Below are positions 6,888-14,197 of a DNA stretch of 20,448 nt, piece by piece. Source of the DNA: Acidimicrobiaceae bacterium (lineage in GTDB: Bacteria > Actinomycetota > Acidimicrobiia > Acidimicrobiales > MedAcidi-G1); the NCBI GenBank assembly GCA_002699725.1, contig PACE01000015.1, positions 33,447-53,894 on the forward strand, given 5' to 3'. The translations under genes and the position numbers were made by a program. Under the pieces are notes generated by a model that was not told the origin of the DNA, made no database searches, and saw only the letters and a program-made list of their open reading frames with translations. Numbering within the stretch: the stretch's first letter is position 1; every line of letters begins with the position of its first letter.

Positions 6888-8638
6888 CCGACCGCCCGAC
6901 CCCCGACTACACGACCTCGATGCGGTCCATCCGATGCGGCGACCTGCGCGCCGACGACATCGGCACCGAGGCCACCCTGTGCGGCTGGGTCGACAGCGTG
7001 CGCGAGCACGGCGAGCACCTGGCCTTCGTCGATCTCCGGGACCGCAGCGGTGTCGTCCAGGTCGTCGTGGACGGCGGCCACGAACTGCGGTCCGAGTTCG
7101 TCCTCCAGGTGACCGGCACCGTGCGCGCCCGCCCCGAGGACACCACCAACGAGTCCCTGGCCACCGGAATGGTCGAGGTGGCGGCAGCCGAGGTCACGAT
7201 CCTCGCCCGGTCCGAGCCGCCGCCGTTCCCGATCGACGACCGGACCGACGTCGACGAGGTGCTGCGCCTGCGCCACCGGTACGTCGACCTGCGCCGTTCT
7301 CGGCTCCAGCGCAACCTCGAGGTCCGGGCCACGGTCAACTCTGCCGTTCGGGGTGCCATGGAGGAACAGGGCTTCATCGAGGTCGAGACGCCCATGCTCA
7401 TCGCCAGCACGCCCGAGGGGGCCCGCGACTTCGTGGTGCCGTCCCGCAAGGAGCCGGGCTCGTTCTACGCCCTGCCGCAGAGCCCGCAGATCTTCAAGCA
7501 ACTCTGCATGGTGGGCGGCGTCGACCGCTACTACCAGATCGCCCGCTGCCTGCGGGACGAGGACCTGCGGGCCGACCGCCAGTTCGAGTTCCTGCAACTC
7601 GACGCCGAGGCCAGCTTCGTGGACCAGGACGACGTCCTCGGGTTCATCTCGCATGCGGTGGGTGCGGCCGCCGAGGCCGTGACCGGGGAACGCCCCGGCG
7701 AGTTTGGGCGGATGACGTGGCTCGAGGCCCAGGAGCGCTTCGGCTCCGACAAGCCCGACACCCGATTCGGGCTCGAACTGGTCGAGTTGACTGAGGTGTT
7801 CGCCGCAACGGAGTTCCGGGCGTTCCAGGCACCCTGCGTGAAGGGCATCCGGGTGCCTGGCGGCGCCGATGTGTCCCGCAACAGGCTCGACGACCTGACC
7901 GAGCAGTGCAAGATGTGGGGTGCCAAGGGCCTGGTCTGGATGCGCGTCGAGGCCGAAGGTCTCAACTCACCGGTCGCCAAGTTCCTCGCCGACGACGAGA
8001 TGGACGCACTGCGGACCGCCATGGGCGCCGAGGACGGTGACCTGCTGTTCCTCGTGGCTGACGAACGTCGCAGAGCCCGCCACGTGCTCGGCCTGCTGCG
8101 CCTCGAACTGGGCCGACTCCCGGTCACCGAGGGGGGCCTGAACTTCCTGTGGGTCGTTGACTTCCCCCTGTTCGAGGGACTCGACGAGGCTGGCAACCCG
8201 ATCCCGGCCCACCATCCCTTCACGATGCCGCATGAGGAGGACCTCGGACTCCTCGAGGCCGGCGAACTGCTCGAGGTGCGGTCGCAGGCCTACGACCTCG
8301 TGCTGAACGGGTGGGAGTTGGGCTCGGGAAGTGTCCGGATCCACCGTCGGGAGGTCCAGGAGATGATCTTCGCCACGCTTGGCATCGGCGCCGACGAGGC
8401 ACAGTCGAAGTTCGGGTTCCTGCTCGACGCCTTCCGCTTCGGGGCGCCCCCCCATGCCGGCTTCGCCTTCGGCATGGACCGCCTCGTCGCCATCCTCGCC
8501 GGCGAGGAGAACATTCGCGAGGTGATCGCCTTCCCGAAGACGCAGTCGGGTGCCGATCCGCTCACCGGAGCGCCGACGACGATCGACGACCGCCACCTCG
8601 AAGAACTCGGCCTGCGGGTGCTGCCCCCGAAGCAGTGA
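6884..8638 (+). CDS. aspS: Aspartyl-tRNA synthetase, possibly non-discriminating (Asp/Asn)
   Basis: This bacterial-type class IIb synthetase has 584 residues. An OB-fold anticodon-binding domain (about 13-110) is followed by the catalytic core with TPEGARDF (176-183), ALPQSPQIFKQL (196-207) and motif 2 RDEDLRADRQFEF (224-236). The GAD insertion domain follows, then motif 3 GAPPHAGFAFGMDRL (about 526-540). In the OB fold, the residue that is Leu in discriminating E. coli AspRS and His31 in non-discriminating Pseudomonas aeruginosa AspRS is His42 here (REHG). That hints at Asp-tRNA-Asn formation, to be completed by GatCAB. Motif 2 has Phe where most relatives have Pro (RQPEF). GTG 6884 overlaps the hisS stop; an internal ATG at residue 13 aligns with the usual bacterial N-terminus and is an alternative start. 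Confidence 0.95.
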   Translation: MTDRPTPDYTTSMRSIRCGDLRADDIGTEATLCGWVDSVREHGEHLAFVDLRDRSGVVQVVVDGGHELRSEFVLQVTGTVRARPEDTTNESLATGMVEVAAAEVTILARSEPPPFPIDDRTDVDEVLRLRHRYVDLRRSRLQRNLEVRATVNSAVRGAMEEQGFIEVETPMLIASTPEGARDFVVPSRKEPGSFYALPQSPQIFKQLCMVGGVDRYYQIARCLRDEDLRADRQFEFLQLDAEASFVDQDDVLGFISHAVGAAAEAVTGERPGEFGRMTWLEAQERFGSDKPDTRFGLELVELTEVFAATEFRAFQAPCVKGIRVPGGADVSRNRLDDLTEQCKMWGAKGLVWMRVEAEGLNSPVAKFLADDEMDALRTAMGAEDGDLLFLVADERRRARHVLGLLRLELGRLPVTEGGLNFLWVVDFPLFEGLDEAGNPIPAHHPFTMPHEEDLGLLEAGELLEVRSQAYDLVLNGWELGSGSVRIHRREVQEMIFATLGIGADEAQSKFGFLLDAFRFGAPPHAGFAFGMDRLVAILAGEENIREVIAFPKTQSGADPLTGAPTTIDDRHLEELGLRVLPPKQ

Positions 8639-9492
8639 CGGACCCGGCCGACCTCGGGATCTGCCTGGCGACGCTCCTCCCGGACCCATTCAACGCCGAC
8701 GCCGCGGCGATCCTGTCCACACTCGACGCCGCGGCCCGGCACGGCTTCGGCGGCGTGTCGGCCTGGAGCCTGCACGTCATGAACCTCGATCCCGACCCGC
8801 GGGTGTTCAACCGGGCGGTCCGGGACCGAGGGCTCGAGGTCCGGGTGGTGGAGGCGGCGACCGGTTGGGGGGCATCGGACGGGATCGACCGCGACGGCGA
8901 CTTCACCCTTGACATGGCCGGGGAACTGGGCGCACACCAGATCGTGGCCGTGACGCTGGAGGCCGCATTCGCGGACGGTGGAAGGGCGGTCGCCGGCTTC
9001 GCCGACCTGTGTGACCGTGCTGCCGAGCGCCACATCCGGGTGGCGCTCGAGTTCCTGCCGTGGAGCGCCGTGCCCGACCTGGCCTCGGCGAGCGCCCTCA
9101 CCGCCGCGGCAGGGCGCCCCAACGGCGGGATCCTGCTCGACACCTGGCATTGGCAGCGCCAACCCGGGGGTCCGTGCCCCGAGGTCCTGGAGGGCCTCCC
9201 GGCCGGGGCCATCCAGGTGGTCCAACTCTGCGACGCGTCGGCCGAACCGGGCGTCGACCCGATGGGCGAGGCCATGGCGTCGCGTCCCCTGCCGGGGGAG
9301 GGTGTGGTCGACTTCATCGCCCTGGCGTCCGCCCTCGAGGGGATCGGTGCGACGCCGCTGCTGTGTCCCGAGGTGTTCAACGCTGGTCTCCTGGCGGCGG
9401 GCCCGTCGACCTTCGCCGGCTCCGTCGCCGACGCCTGCCGTTCGGCGTGGCCGTCTGGTCGGCACCCCGGCCCTCCCGACGGTGGCCACTAG
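8635..9492 (+). CDS. Sugar phosphate isomerase/epimerase-like TIM-barrel protein, substrate unknown
   Basis: The 285-residue product resembles the xylose-isomerase-like TIM-barrel family (sugar phosphate isomerases, inosose dehydratases, AP endonuclease 2 fold). Visible signatures are VALEFLPW with probable metal ligand E139, GILLDTWHW with D169 and H172, VVQLCDA (195-201), RPLPGEGVVDF (217-227) and PEVFN with E246. This is the usual Glu/Asp-His/Glu arrangement for a divalent metal. No signal peptide or membrane segment is seen. GTG 8635 overlaps the aspS stop (GTGA), so it is translationally coupled to a tRNA synthetase gene although no functional link is obvious. Its stop codon TAG (9490-9492) is also the first half of the candidate -10 box of rarA. 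I cannot name the substrate; the fold-level call is reasonably secure. Confidence 0.8.
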   Translation: MTDPADLGICLATLLPDPFNADAAAILSTLDAAARHGFGGVSAWSLHVMNLDPDPRVFNRAVRDRGLEVRVVEAATGWGASDGIDRDGDFTLDMAGELGAHQIVAVTLEAAFADGGRAVAGFADLCDRAAERHIRVALEFLPWSAVPDLASASALTAAAGRPNGGILLDTWHWQRQPGGPCPEVLEGLPAGAIQVVQLCDASAEPGVDPMGEAMASRPLPGEGVVDFIALASALEGIGATPLLCPEVFNAGLLAAGPSTFAGSVADACRSAWPSGRHPGPPDGGH

Positions 9493-9495
9493 GTT
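9490..9495 (+). promoter_or_regulatory. Candidate leaderless promoter -10 (TAGGTT) of rarA
   Basis: TAGGTT matches TANNNT and ends seven bases before GTG 9503. Its TAG doubles as the stop codon of the preceding TIM-barrel gene. No Shine-Dalgarno sequence separates it from the start codon. Confidence 0.45.
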
Positions 9496-9502
9496 CGATG
9501 TC

Positions 9503-10807
9503 GTGACCGACGACCTGTTCGCCTCTGCGGTCGGGCAGCGCCTGGCTCGCCGTGCACCGCTCGCCGACCGCCTGCGCCCCGTCCGACTCGACGACATCGT
9601 CGGCCAGGAGCATCTCGTCGGGGCCGAAAAGCCCCTGCGGCGGCTCATCGAGGAGGACCGGCTCTCGTCGGTCGTGCTCTGGGGGCCACCGGGCACCGGC
9701 AAGACCTCGCTGGCCCGGCTGATCGCCCGGGTCACCGCCAAGGAGTTCGTGGAACTCTCGGCCGTGAACGCCAGCGTCAAGGACGTCCGAGAGGTGATGG
9801 CGTCCGCCCTGGCCCGACTCGGCGAACGCGACGTCGGCACGATCCTGTTCCTCGACGAGGTCCACCGCTTCAACAAGGCCCAGCAGGACGCCCTGTTGCC
9901 ATCCGTGGAGTCCGGGCTGCTGGTCCTCATCGGAGCCACGACGGAGAACCCGTACTTCGAGGTCAACCCACCACTCCTGTCGCGTTCCACGCTGTTCCGC
10001 CTCGAGCCCCTGGACAGCGAGGCCACGCACCTGCTGCTGCGCAGGGGACTGGAGGCCGAGCAGGCGACCGCCACCGCCGAGGCGCTCGACCTGTTGGCCG
10101 ACCGTGCCGCCGGCGACGGCCGCCTCGCCCTGACCAGCCTCGAGGTTGCCGTCGCCCTCGCCGCCGGCCGGGACGATGCCACGGTCACCTTCGACGACGC
10201 CGAGGCCGCACTCGGCACCAAGGCGGTCCGCTACGGCCGCGACGAGCACTACGACGTGGTCAGCGCCTTCATCAAGAGCATCCGGGGCTCCGATCCGGAT
10301 GCCGGCCTCTACTGGCTGGCCCGCATGCTCGAAGCGGGGGAGGATGCCCGCTTCATCGTCCGCCGCCTCGTCATCCTGGCCAGCGAGGACATCGGCATGG
10401 CCGACCCCATGGCGCTGGTCGTGGCCGACGCAGCGGCGCGTGCCGTCGAGTTTGTCGGCCTGCCCGAGGCTCGCCTCAACCTGGCCCAGGCGGTCGTCCA
10501 CCTGGCGACCGCTCCCAAGTCGAACCGGGTCTACCGTGCCCTCGCTGCAGCTGCGGCCGATGCCCGGGCGCCCGGCACCGGCCTGGTGCCACCGCACCTG
10601 CGCGACGCCCACTACAAGGGTGCAGCGGGACTCGGCCACGGGGAGGGCTACGACTACCCGCACGACGACCCGAGGGGATGGGTCGAACAGGCTCACCGTC
10701 CCGAGGAGGTCGAGGGACACGTGTACTACGAACCGTCGCCACACGGGTTCGAGGCCGAGGTGGCCCGGCGCATCGCCGAACTCTCCGACCCGGAGGAGTC
10801 CCCGTGA
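9503..10807 (+). CDS. rarA: Replication-associated recombination protein A (MgsA/WRNIP1-type AAA+ ATPase)
   Basis: RarA is a clamp-loader-like AAA+ ATPase acting at stalled replication forks. The 434-residue product starts with a DLF-containing N-terminus (residues 4-6). Next come PLADRLRPVRLDDIVGQEHL (19-38), Walker A GPPGTGKT (61-68), Walker B ILFLDEVHRFNK (114-125), sensor 1 GATTENPYFEVN (144-155) and the arginine-finger segment LLSRS (158-162). The C-terminal tetramerisation region carries the family features SAFIKSIRGSDPDAGLYWLARM, GMADP and YPHDDP. Length is normal. The frame is open upstream to 8978, but family similarity begins at GTG 9503 and the -10-like box lies seven bases before it. 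The stop overlaps the next gene by 4 bp. Confidence 0.95.
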   Translation: MTDDLFASAVGQRLARRAPLADRLRPVRLDDIVGQEHLVGAEKPLRRLIEEDRLSSVVLWGPPGTGKTSLARLIARVTAKEFVELSAVNASVKDVREVMASALARLGERDVGTILFLDEVHRFNKAQQDALLPSVESGLLVLIGATTENPYFEVNPPLLSRSTLFRLEPLDSEATHLLLRRGLEAEQATATAEALDLLADRAAGDGRLALTSLEVAVALAAGRDDATVTFDDAEAALGTKAVRYGRDEHYDVVSAFIKSIRGSDPDAGLYWLARMLEAGEDARFIVRRLVILASEDIGMADPMALVVADAAARAVEFVGLPEARLNLAQAVVHLATAPKSNRVYRALAAAAADARAPGTGLVPPHLRDAHYKGAAGLGHGEGYDYPHDDPRGWVEQAHRPEEVEGHVYYEPSPHGFEAEVARRIAELSDPEESP

Positions 10808-11145
10808 GCGTCGCCTGGGTCGCCCTGGTCGTGTCCGTGGCGTGCCTCGGATTCCTGGCGGTGGCCGCCGTCCGGGTGGGTCGCATGCTCCGGAACCTGC
10901 ACGCAGCGGTCGATGCCCTGCACCGGGAGGCGGTCCCGCTGATCGCCGACATGCACCGGATGGTCGAGCGGGCCGCCGGCGACCTGGACCGGGTTGAGGA
11001 CCTGCTCGACACCGCCGACGACCTTCGCGAGTCGGCGGGCCGGATCGGCGCCACCATCGAGACTGCCGCCACTCTCACCTCGTCGCCGTTCCTCCGCGTG
11101 GCTGGCCTCCTCGCAGGGTTCCGTCGGCGCTGGCCCAATTCCTGA
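10804..11145 (+). CDS. Small single-pass membrane protein, DUF948-like
   Basis: The 113-residue product has an N-terminal membrane helix (about 3-23), likely leaving the rest in the cytosol. A long amphipathic, probably coiled-coil region follows (about 28-90, heptad-like spacing of Leu/Val/Ile with many Arg/Asp/Glu), and the tail is short and basic (FRRRWPNS). This architecture and the position between rarA and alaS match DUF948-type proteins found at the same place in other Actinobacteria. The function is unknown. GTG 10804 overlaps the rarA stop (GTGA). Some longer in-frame extension exists upstream, but it would run inside rarA. Confidence 0.75.
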   Translation: MSVAWVALVVSVACLGFLAVAAVRVGRMLRNLHAAVDALHREAVPLIADMHRMVERAAGDLDRVEDLLDTADDLRESAGRIGATIETAATLTSSPFLRVAGLLAGFRRRWPNS

Positions 11146-11169
11146 CCCGAGCCCGGAAGGACCCACCGG

Positions 11170-11175
11170 TAGGCT
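11170..11175 (+). promoter_or_regulatory. Candidate promoter -10 (TAGGCT) of alaS
   Basis: TAGGCT ends nine bases before ATG 11185 in the 39-bp gap after the DUF948-like gene. It is identical to the hexamer ahead of yajC. The spacing implies a leaderless or nearly leaderless alaS-ruvX-mltG transcript. No -35 hexamer at standard spacing is visible. Confidence 0.5.
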
Positions 11176-11184
11176 GGCCCGACC

Positions 11185-13758
11185 ATGCCAGAGCAATCTG
11201 CAACCGCACGCGGCGTCCGTCAGGCGTTCGTTGACTTCTTCGCCGGCCACGGGCACCATCACGAGGCCTCGGCCAGCCTGATCCCGCACGACCCGACGCT
11301 GCTCTTCACCGTGGCGGGGATGGTGCCCTTCAAGCCCTACTTCGTCGGCGAGCAGCGGCCGCCCTGGGACCGGGCCGTCACCATCCAGAAGTGCGTCCGT
11401 GCAGGCGGCAAGCACAACGACCTCGACGAGGTGGGGCGCACCAGCCGCCACCTCACCTTCTTCGAGATGATGGGCAACTTCAGCTTCGGCGACTACTTCA
11501 AGTCTGACGCCTGCGCCTTCGCCTGGGACTTCGTCACCACGTGCCTGGGCCTCGACCCCGAGCGCATCTGGGTCACCGTGCACGTCAGCGACGACGAGGC
11601 TGAGGCCATCTGGCGCGACGAGGTCGGCGTGCCCGCCGAGCGCATCCAACGGCTCGACGAGGACAACTACTGGCGTATGGCCGACACCGGGCCCTGCGGT
11701 CCCTGTTCGGAGATCTTCTGGGACAAGGGACCCGAGTTCGGGGCCGACGGCGGACCGGCCCACGGCGGCGATGAGCGCTTCATCGAGCTCTGGAACCTGG
11801 TCTTCATGCAGTTCGAGCAGCATGAGGACGGTTCGATGACGCCCCTGCCGAAACCCTCCATCGACACCGGTGCAGGCCTCGAGCGGATCCTTTCCGTGCT
11901 GCAGGGCGTCGACTCGGTGTGGGAGACCGACGAGTTCGCCGGGCTGCTCGCGACCATCGGCGAGCTCAGCGGGATCGCCCCCGGATCGGACCCGCGCACC
12001 GACGTCTCGCAGCGCATCCTCGCCGACCACATCCGGTCCTCCGCCTTCCTCATCGGCGACGGGGTCTTCCCCAGCAACGAGGACCGCGGCTACGTGCTGC
12101 GCCGCATCATCCGGCGGGCGGTACGCCATGCCTGGCTGCTCGGCGTCGAGGACCCGATCATGCCGGGCCTGGCCGACGCCCTCGTCGGGATCATGGGCGA
12201 CGACTACCCCGAGCTCGTGCGCAACCACGACTTCTTGCGCGACGTGCTCGACCGCGAGGAACAACGGTTCCGCGAGACCCTCCGGTCGGGGTTGGCCATC
12301 CTCGATGTCGCTCTCGACGGACTCGCCGACGGTGGCACGCTCGATGGTGACGTGGCCTTCAAGCTCCACGACACCTACGGCTTCCCGCTCGAACTGACCG
12401 AGGAGATCACTGCCGAGCGCGGCATGGGCATCGACCTCGAGGGCTTCCAGGCCGCCATGTCCGAGCAGAGACAGCGCGCCAAGGCTGCCCGCAGGGACGC
12501 CGAGGCCGGCACCGGCGCCGGCGACCTGCGCCACGTCCTCGAGGCCCATGGGCCGACCGAGTTCGTCGGCCGGGAGGTGGACGAGAGCGACGCCGAGGTG
12601 CTCTACGTCGACGACGAGGTCGTGGTCCTCGACCGCACGCCGTTCTACGCCGAGTCCGGGGGCCAGGTCGGCGACACCGGAACCATCGGGTCGTCGACGG
12701 GCACGCTGCGGGTCCTCGACACGACCCTCGCCCTCGACGGTCTCCACCGCCACCACGTCGAGGTGGCCGACGGAGCCGTCGAAGTCGGCCAGACCGTGCG
12801 GGCGTCCATCGACGCCGACCGACGAGCCGCCATCCGACGCAACCACACCGGCACCCACATCCTCCACTGGGCCCTCCGACGGGTCCTCGGCGACCACGTC
12901 AAGCAGCAGGGTTCGTGGGTCGGCCCCGACCGCCTGCGGTTCGACTTCAGCCACTACGAGGGCCTGTCCGAGGGACAGGTCGCCGAGATCGAGGACCTGG
13001 TCAACGCCGAGGTCCTCGACAATGCGGCATGCGACCACTTCGAGACCACCAGGGACGAGGCGGAGGCGCTTGGCGCCATCGCCTTCTTCGGCGAGAAGTA
13101 CGGCGACAGCGTCCGGGTCCTGCGGGCCGGCCCGAACTCCATCGAACTCTGCGGCGGAACGCACGTCGCCGCCCTGGGCGACATCGGGCTCCTCAAGATC
13201 GTCAGCGAGGGCTCGATCGGTTCCAACATCCGCCGCCTCGAGGCGGTTACCGGTGCCGCGTCGATCGACCGGCTGCGCAGCGCCGAGGGCGCCCTCGCCG
13301 AGGCGGCCGACCTCGTCGGCGTGCCCGTCGACGATGTGCTCGACGGAATCCGCAAGCGGGTCACCGAGGCCAGGGAGCTACGCCGCGAGGTCGAGGACCT
13401 GCGACGCCGGGCGGCGCTCGGCCGGGTCGACGAACTCGCCGGCGCTGCCGAGAACGGCCTCGTCATCCAGCTCGTCGACGGCATCGACCAGGATGGGCTC
13501 CGGGACCTCGCCATCGCCATCCGCGACCGGGACGGCATCCGTGCCGTGGTCCTGGCGACCGCTCCCGAAGGCGGGGGGGCGGCCCTCGTTTCGGTGGTGT
13601 CGCCCGACAGCGGGCTCGACGCCGGTGCCCTCGTCGCCGAGGCGGCGAAGACCATCGGGGGAGGTGGGCGCCCCAACCCCAGTCTCACGATCATCGGCGG
13701 ACGGGCGCCCGAGCACCTCGCCGAGGCGCTCGAACAGGCCCGAGCCGCCGCCGGCTGA
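11185..13758 (+). CDS. alaS: Alanyl-tRNA synthetase
   Basis: This class II synthetase charges tRNA-Ala and edits mischarged Ser/Gly. The 857-residue product has the complete architecture (E. coli 875). The catalytic domain contains QKCVRAGGKHNDLDEVG (68-84), FFEMMGNFSFGDYFK (92-106) and GPCGPCSEIF. The tRNA-recognition helical region follows. The editing domain has HTGTH (H554, H558) and CGGTH (C656, H660), which line up with the E. coli editing-site zinc ligands H564, H568, C666 and H670. The C-Ala domain holds the conserved GGGGRPN segment. All key residues are present. ATG 11185 is the natural start; the candidate -10 element ends nine bases before it. ruvX begins 10 bases after the stop. 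Confidence 0.97.
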   Translation: MPEQSATARGVRQAFVDFFAGHGHHHEASASLIPHDPTLLFTVAGMVPFKPYFVGEQRPPWDRAVTIQKCVRAGGKHNDLDEVGRTSRHLTFFEMMGNFSFGDYFKSDACAFAWDFVTTCLGLDPERIWVTVHVSDDEAEAIWRDEVGVPAERIQRLDEDNYWRMADTGPCGPCSEIFWDKGPEFGADGGPAHGGDERFIELWNLVFMQFEQHEDGSMTPLPKPSIDTGAGLERILSVLQGVDSVWETDEFAGLLATIGELSGIAPGSDPRTDVSQRILADHIRSSAFLIGDGVFPSNEDRGYVLRRIIRRAVRHAWLLGVEDPIMPGLADALVGIMGDDYPELVRNHDFLRDVLDREEQRFRETLRSGLAILDVALDGLADGGTLDGDVAFKLHDTYGFPLELTEEITAERGMGIDLEGFQAAMSEQRQRAKAARRDAEAGTGAGDLRHVLEAHGPTEFVGREVDESDAEVLYVDDEVVVLDRTPFYAESGGQVGDTGTIGSSTGTLRVLDTTLALDGLHRHHVEVADGAVEVGQTVRASIDADRRAAIRRNHTGTHILHWALRRVLGDHVKQQGSWVGPDRLRFDFSHYEGLSEGQVAEIEDLVNAEVLDNAACDHFETTRDEAEALGAIAFFGEKYGDSVRVLRAGPNSIELCGGTHVAALGDIGLLKIVSEGSIGSNIRRLEAVTGAASIDRLRSAEGALAEAADLVGVPVDDVLDGIRKRVTEARELRREVEDLRRRAALGRVDELAGAAENGLVIQLVDGIDQDGLRDLAIAIRDRDGIRAVVLATAPEGGGAALVSVVSPDSGLDAGALVAEAAKTIGGGGRPNPSLTIIGGRAPEHLAEALEQARAAAG

Positions 13759-13768
13759 GCCGAACGGC

Positions 13769-14197
13769 GTGCGTGCCCTGGGCCTCGACCTCGGAGGGAA
13801 GCGGATCGGCGTCGCGGTCAGCGACCGGGACGGCCGGCTCGCCACCCCTGCCGACGTCCTCCACCGCACGGGCGATCGGGCACGCGACCACCGGGCGGTC
13901 GCCGACCTCGTTGTCGAGTGGGAGGCCGAGGTTGTCGTCGTGGGCGTCCCGTACTCGCTCGACGGTGGCACCGGGCCGGCGGCCGAGGCCATGATCGCAG
14001 AGTCACGCCAGTTGGCCCGGGCGCTCGACGTGCCGGTCGAGACCCACGATGAGCGCCTGACGACCGTGAGCGCCGAGCGCCGCCTGAGAGAGGCCGGCCT
14101 CGACTCCAGGGCCCAGCGGAAGGTGGTCGACCAGGTGGCCGCCGCCGTCCTGCTCCAGGCGTGGCTCGATGGTCGCAGCGAAGGATCGGTGTCGTGA
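13769..14197 (+). CDS. ruvX: Putative pre-16S rRNA nuclease / Holliday junction resolvase-like YqgF
   Basis: This small RNase H-fold protein of the YqgF/RuvX family is implicated in 5' maturation of 16S rRNA and, in some reports, junction processing. The 142-residue product has LGLDLGGKRIGVAVSD (4-19) with putative catalytic D7, VVGVPYSLDG (58-67), ETHDERLTTV (91-100) and VVDQVAAAVLLQ (119-130) with D121. Length is normal. GTG 13769 is chosen because the conserved domain begins three residues later; the open frame further upstream lies within alaS. It starts 10 bp after alaS and overlaps mltG by 4 bp, in the conserved actinobacterial order alaS-ruvX-mltG-aroE. Confidence 0.93.
   Translation: MRALGLDLGGKRIGVAVSDRDGRLATPADVLHRTGDRARDHRAVADLVVEWEAEVVVVGVPYSLDGGTGPAAEAMIAESRQLARALDVPVETHDERLTTVSAERRLREAGLDSRAQRKVVDQVAAAVLLQAWLDGRSEGSVS

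Noticed and set aside
8978..9502. N-terminal extension of rarA by 175 residues
   Set aside because: The extension lies inside the TIM-barrel gene in another frame, is Arg/Pro/Ser-rich, and RarA homology begins at GTG 9503.
8290..10221. 643-codon minus-strand open frame antisense to aspS end, the TIM-barrel gene and rarA
   Set aside because: It is Ser/Arg-rich shadow coding with no recognisable motif and no promoter or ribosome-binding site.
10726..13164. 812-codon minus-strand open frame antisense to the DUF948-like gene and alaS
   Set aside because: It mirrors alaS codon structure and has a biased composition (Val/Gly/Asp/Glu/His) typical of shadow frames; no domain is visible.
12548..13768. 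Long N-terminal extension of ruvX inside alaS
   Set aside because: The extension is an off-frame reading of alaS; RuvX proteins are about 140 residues and begin at LGLDLGG.
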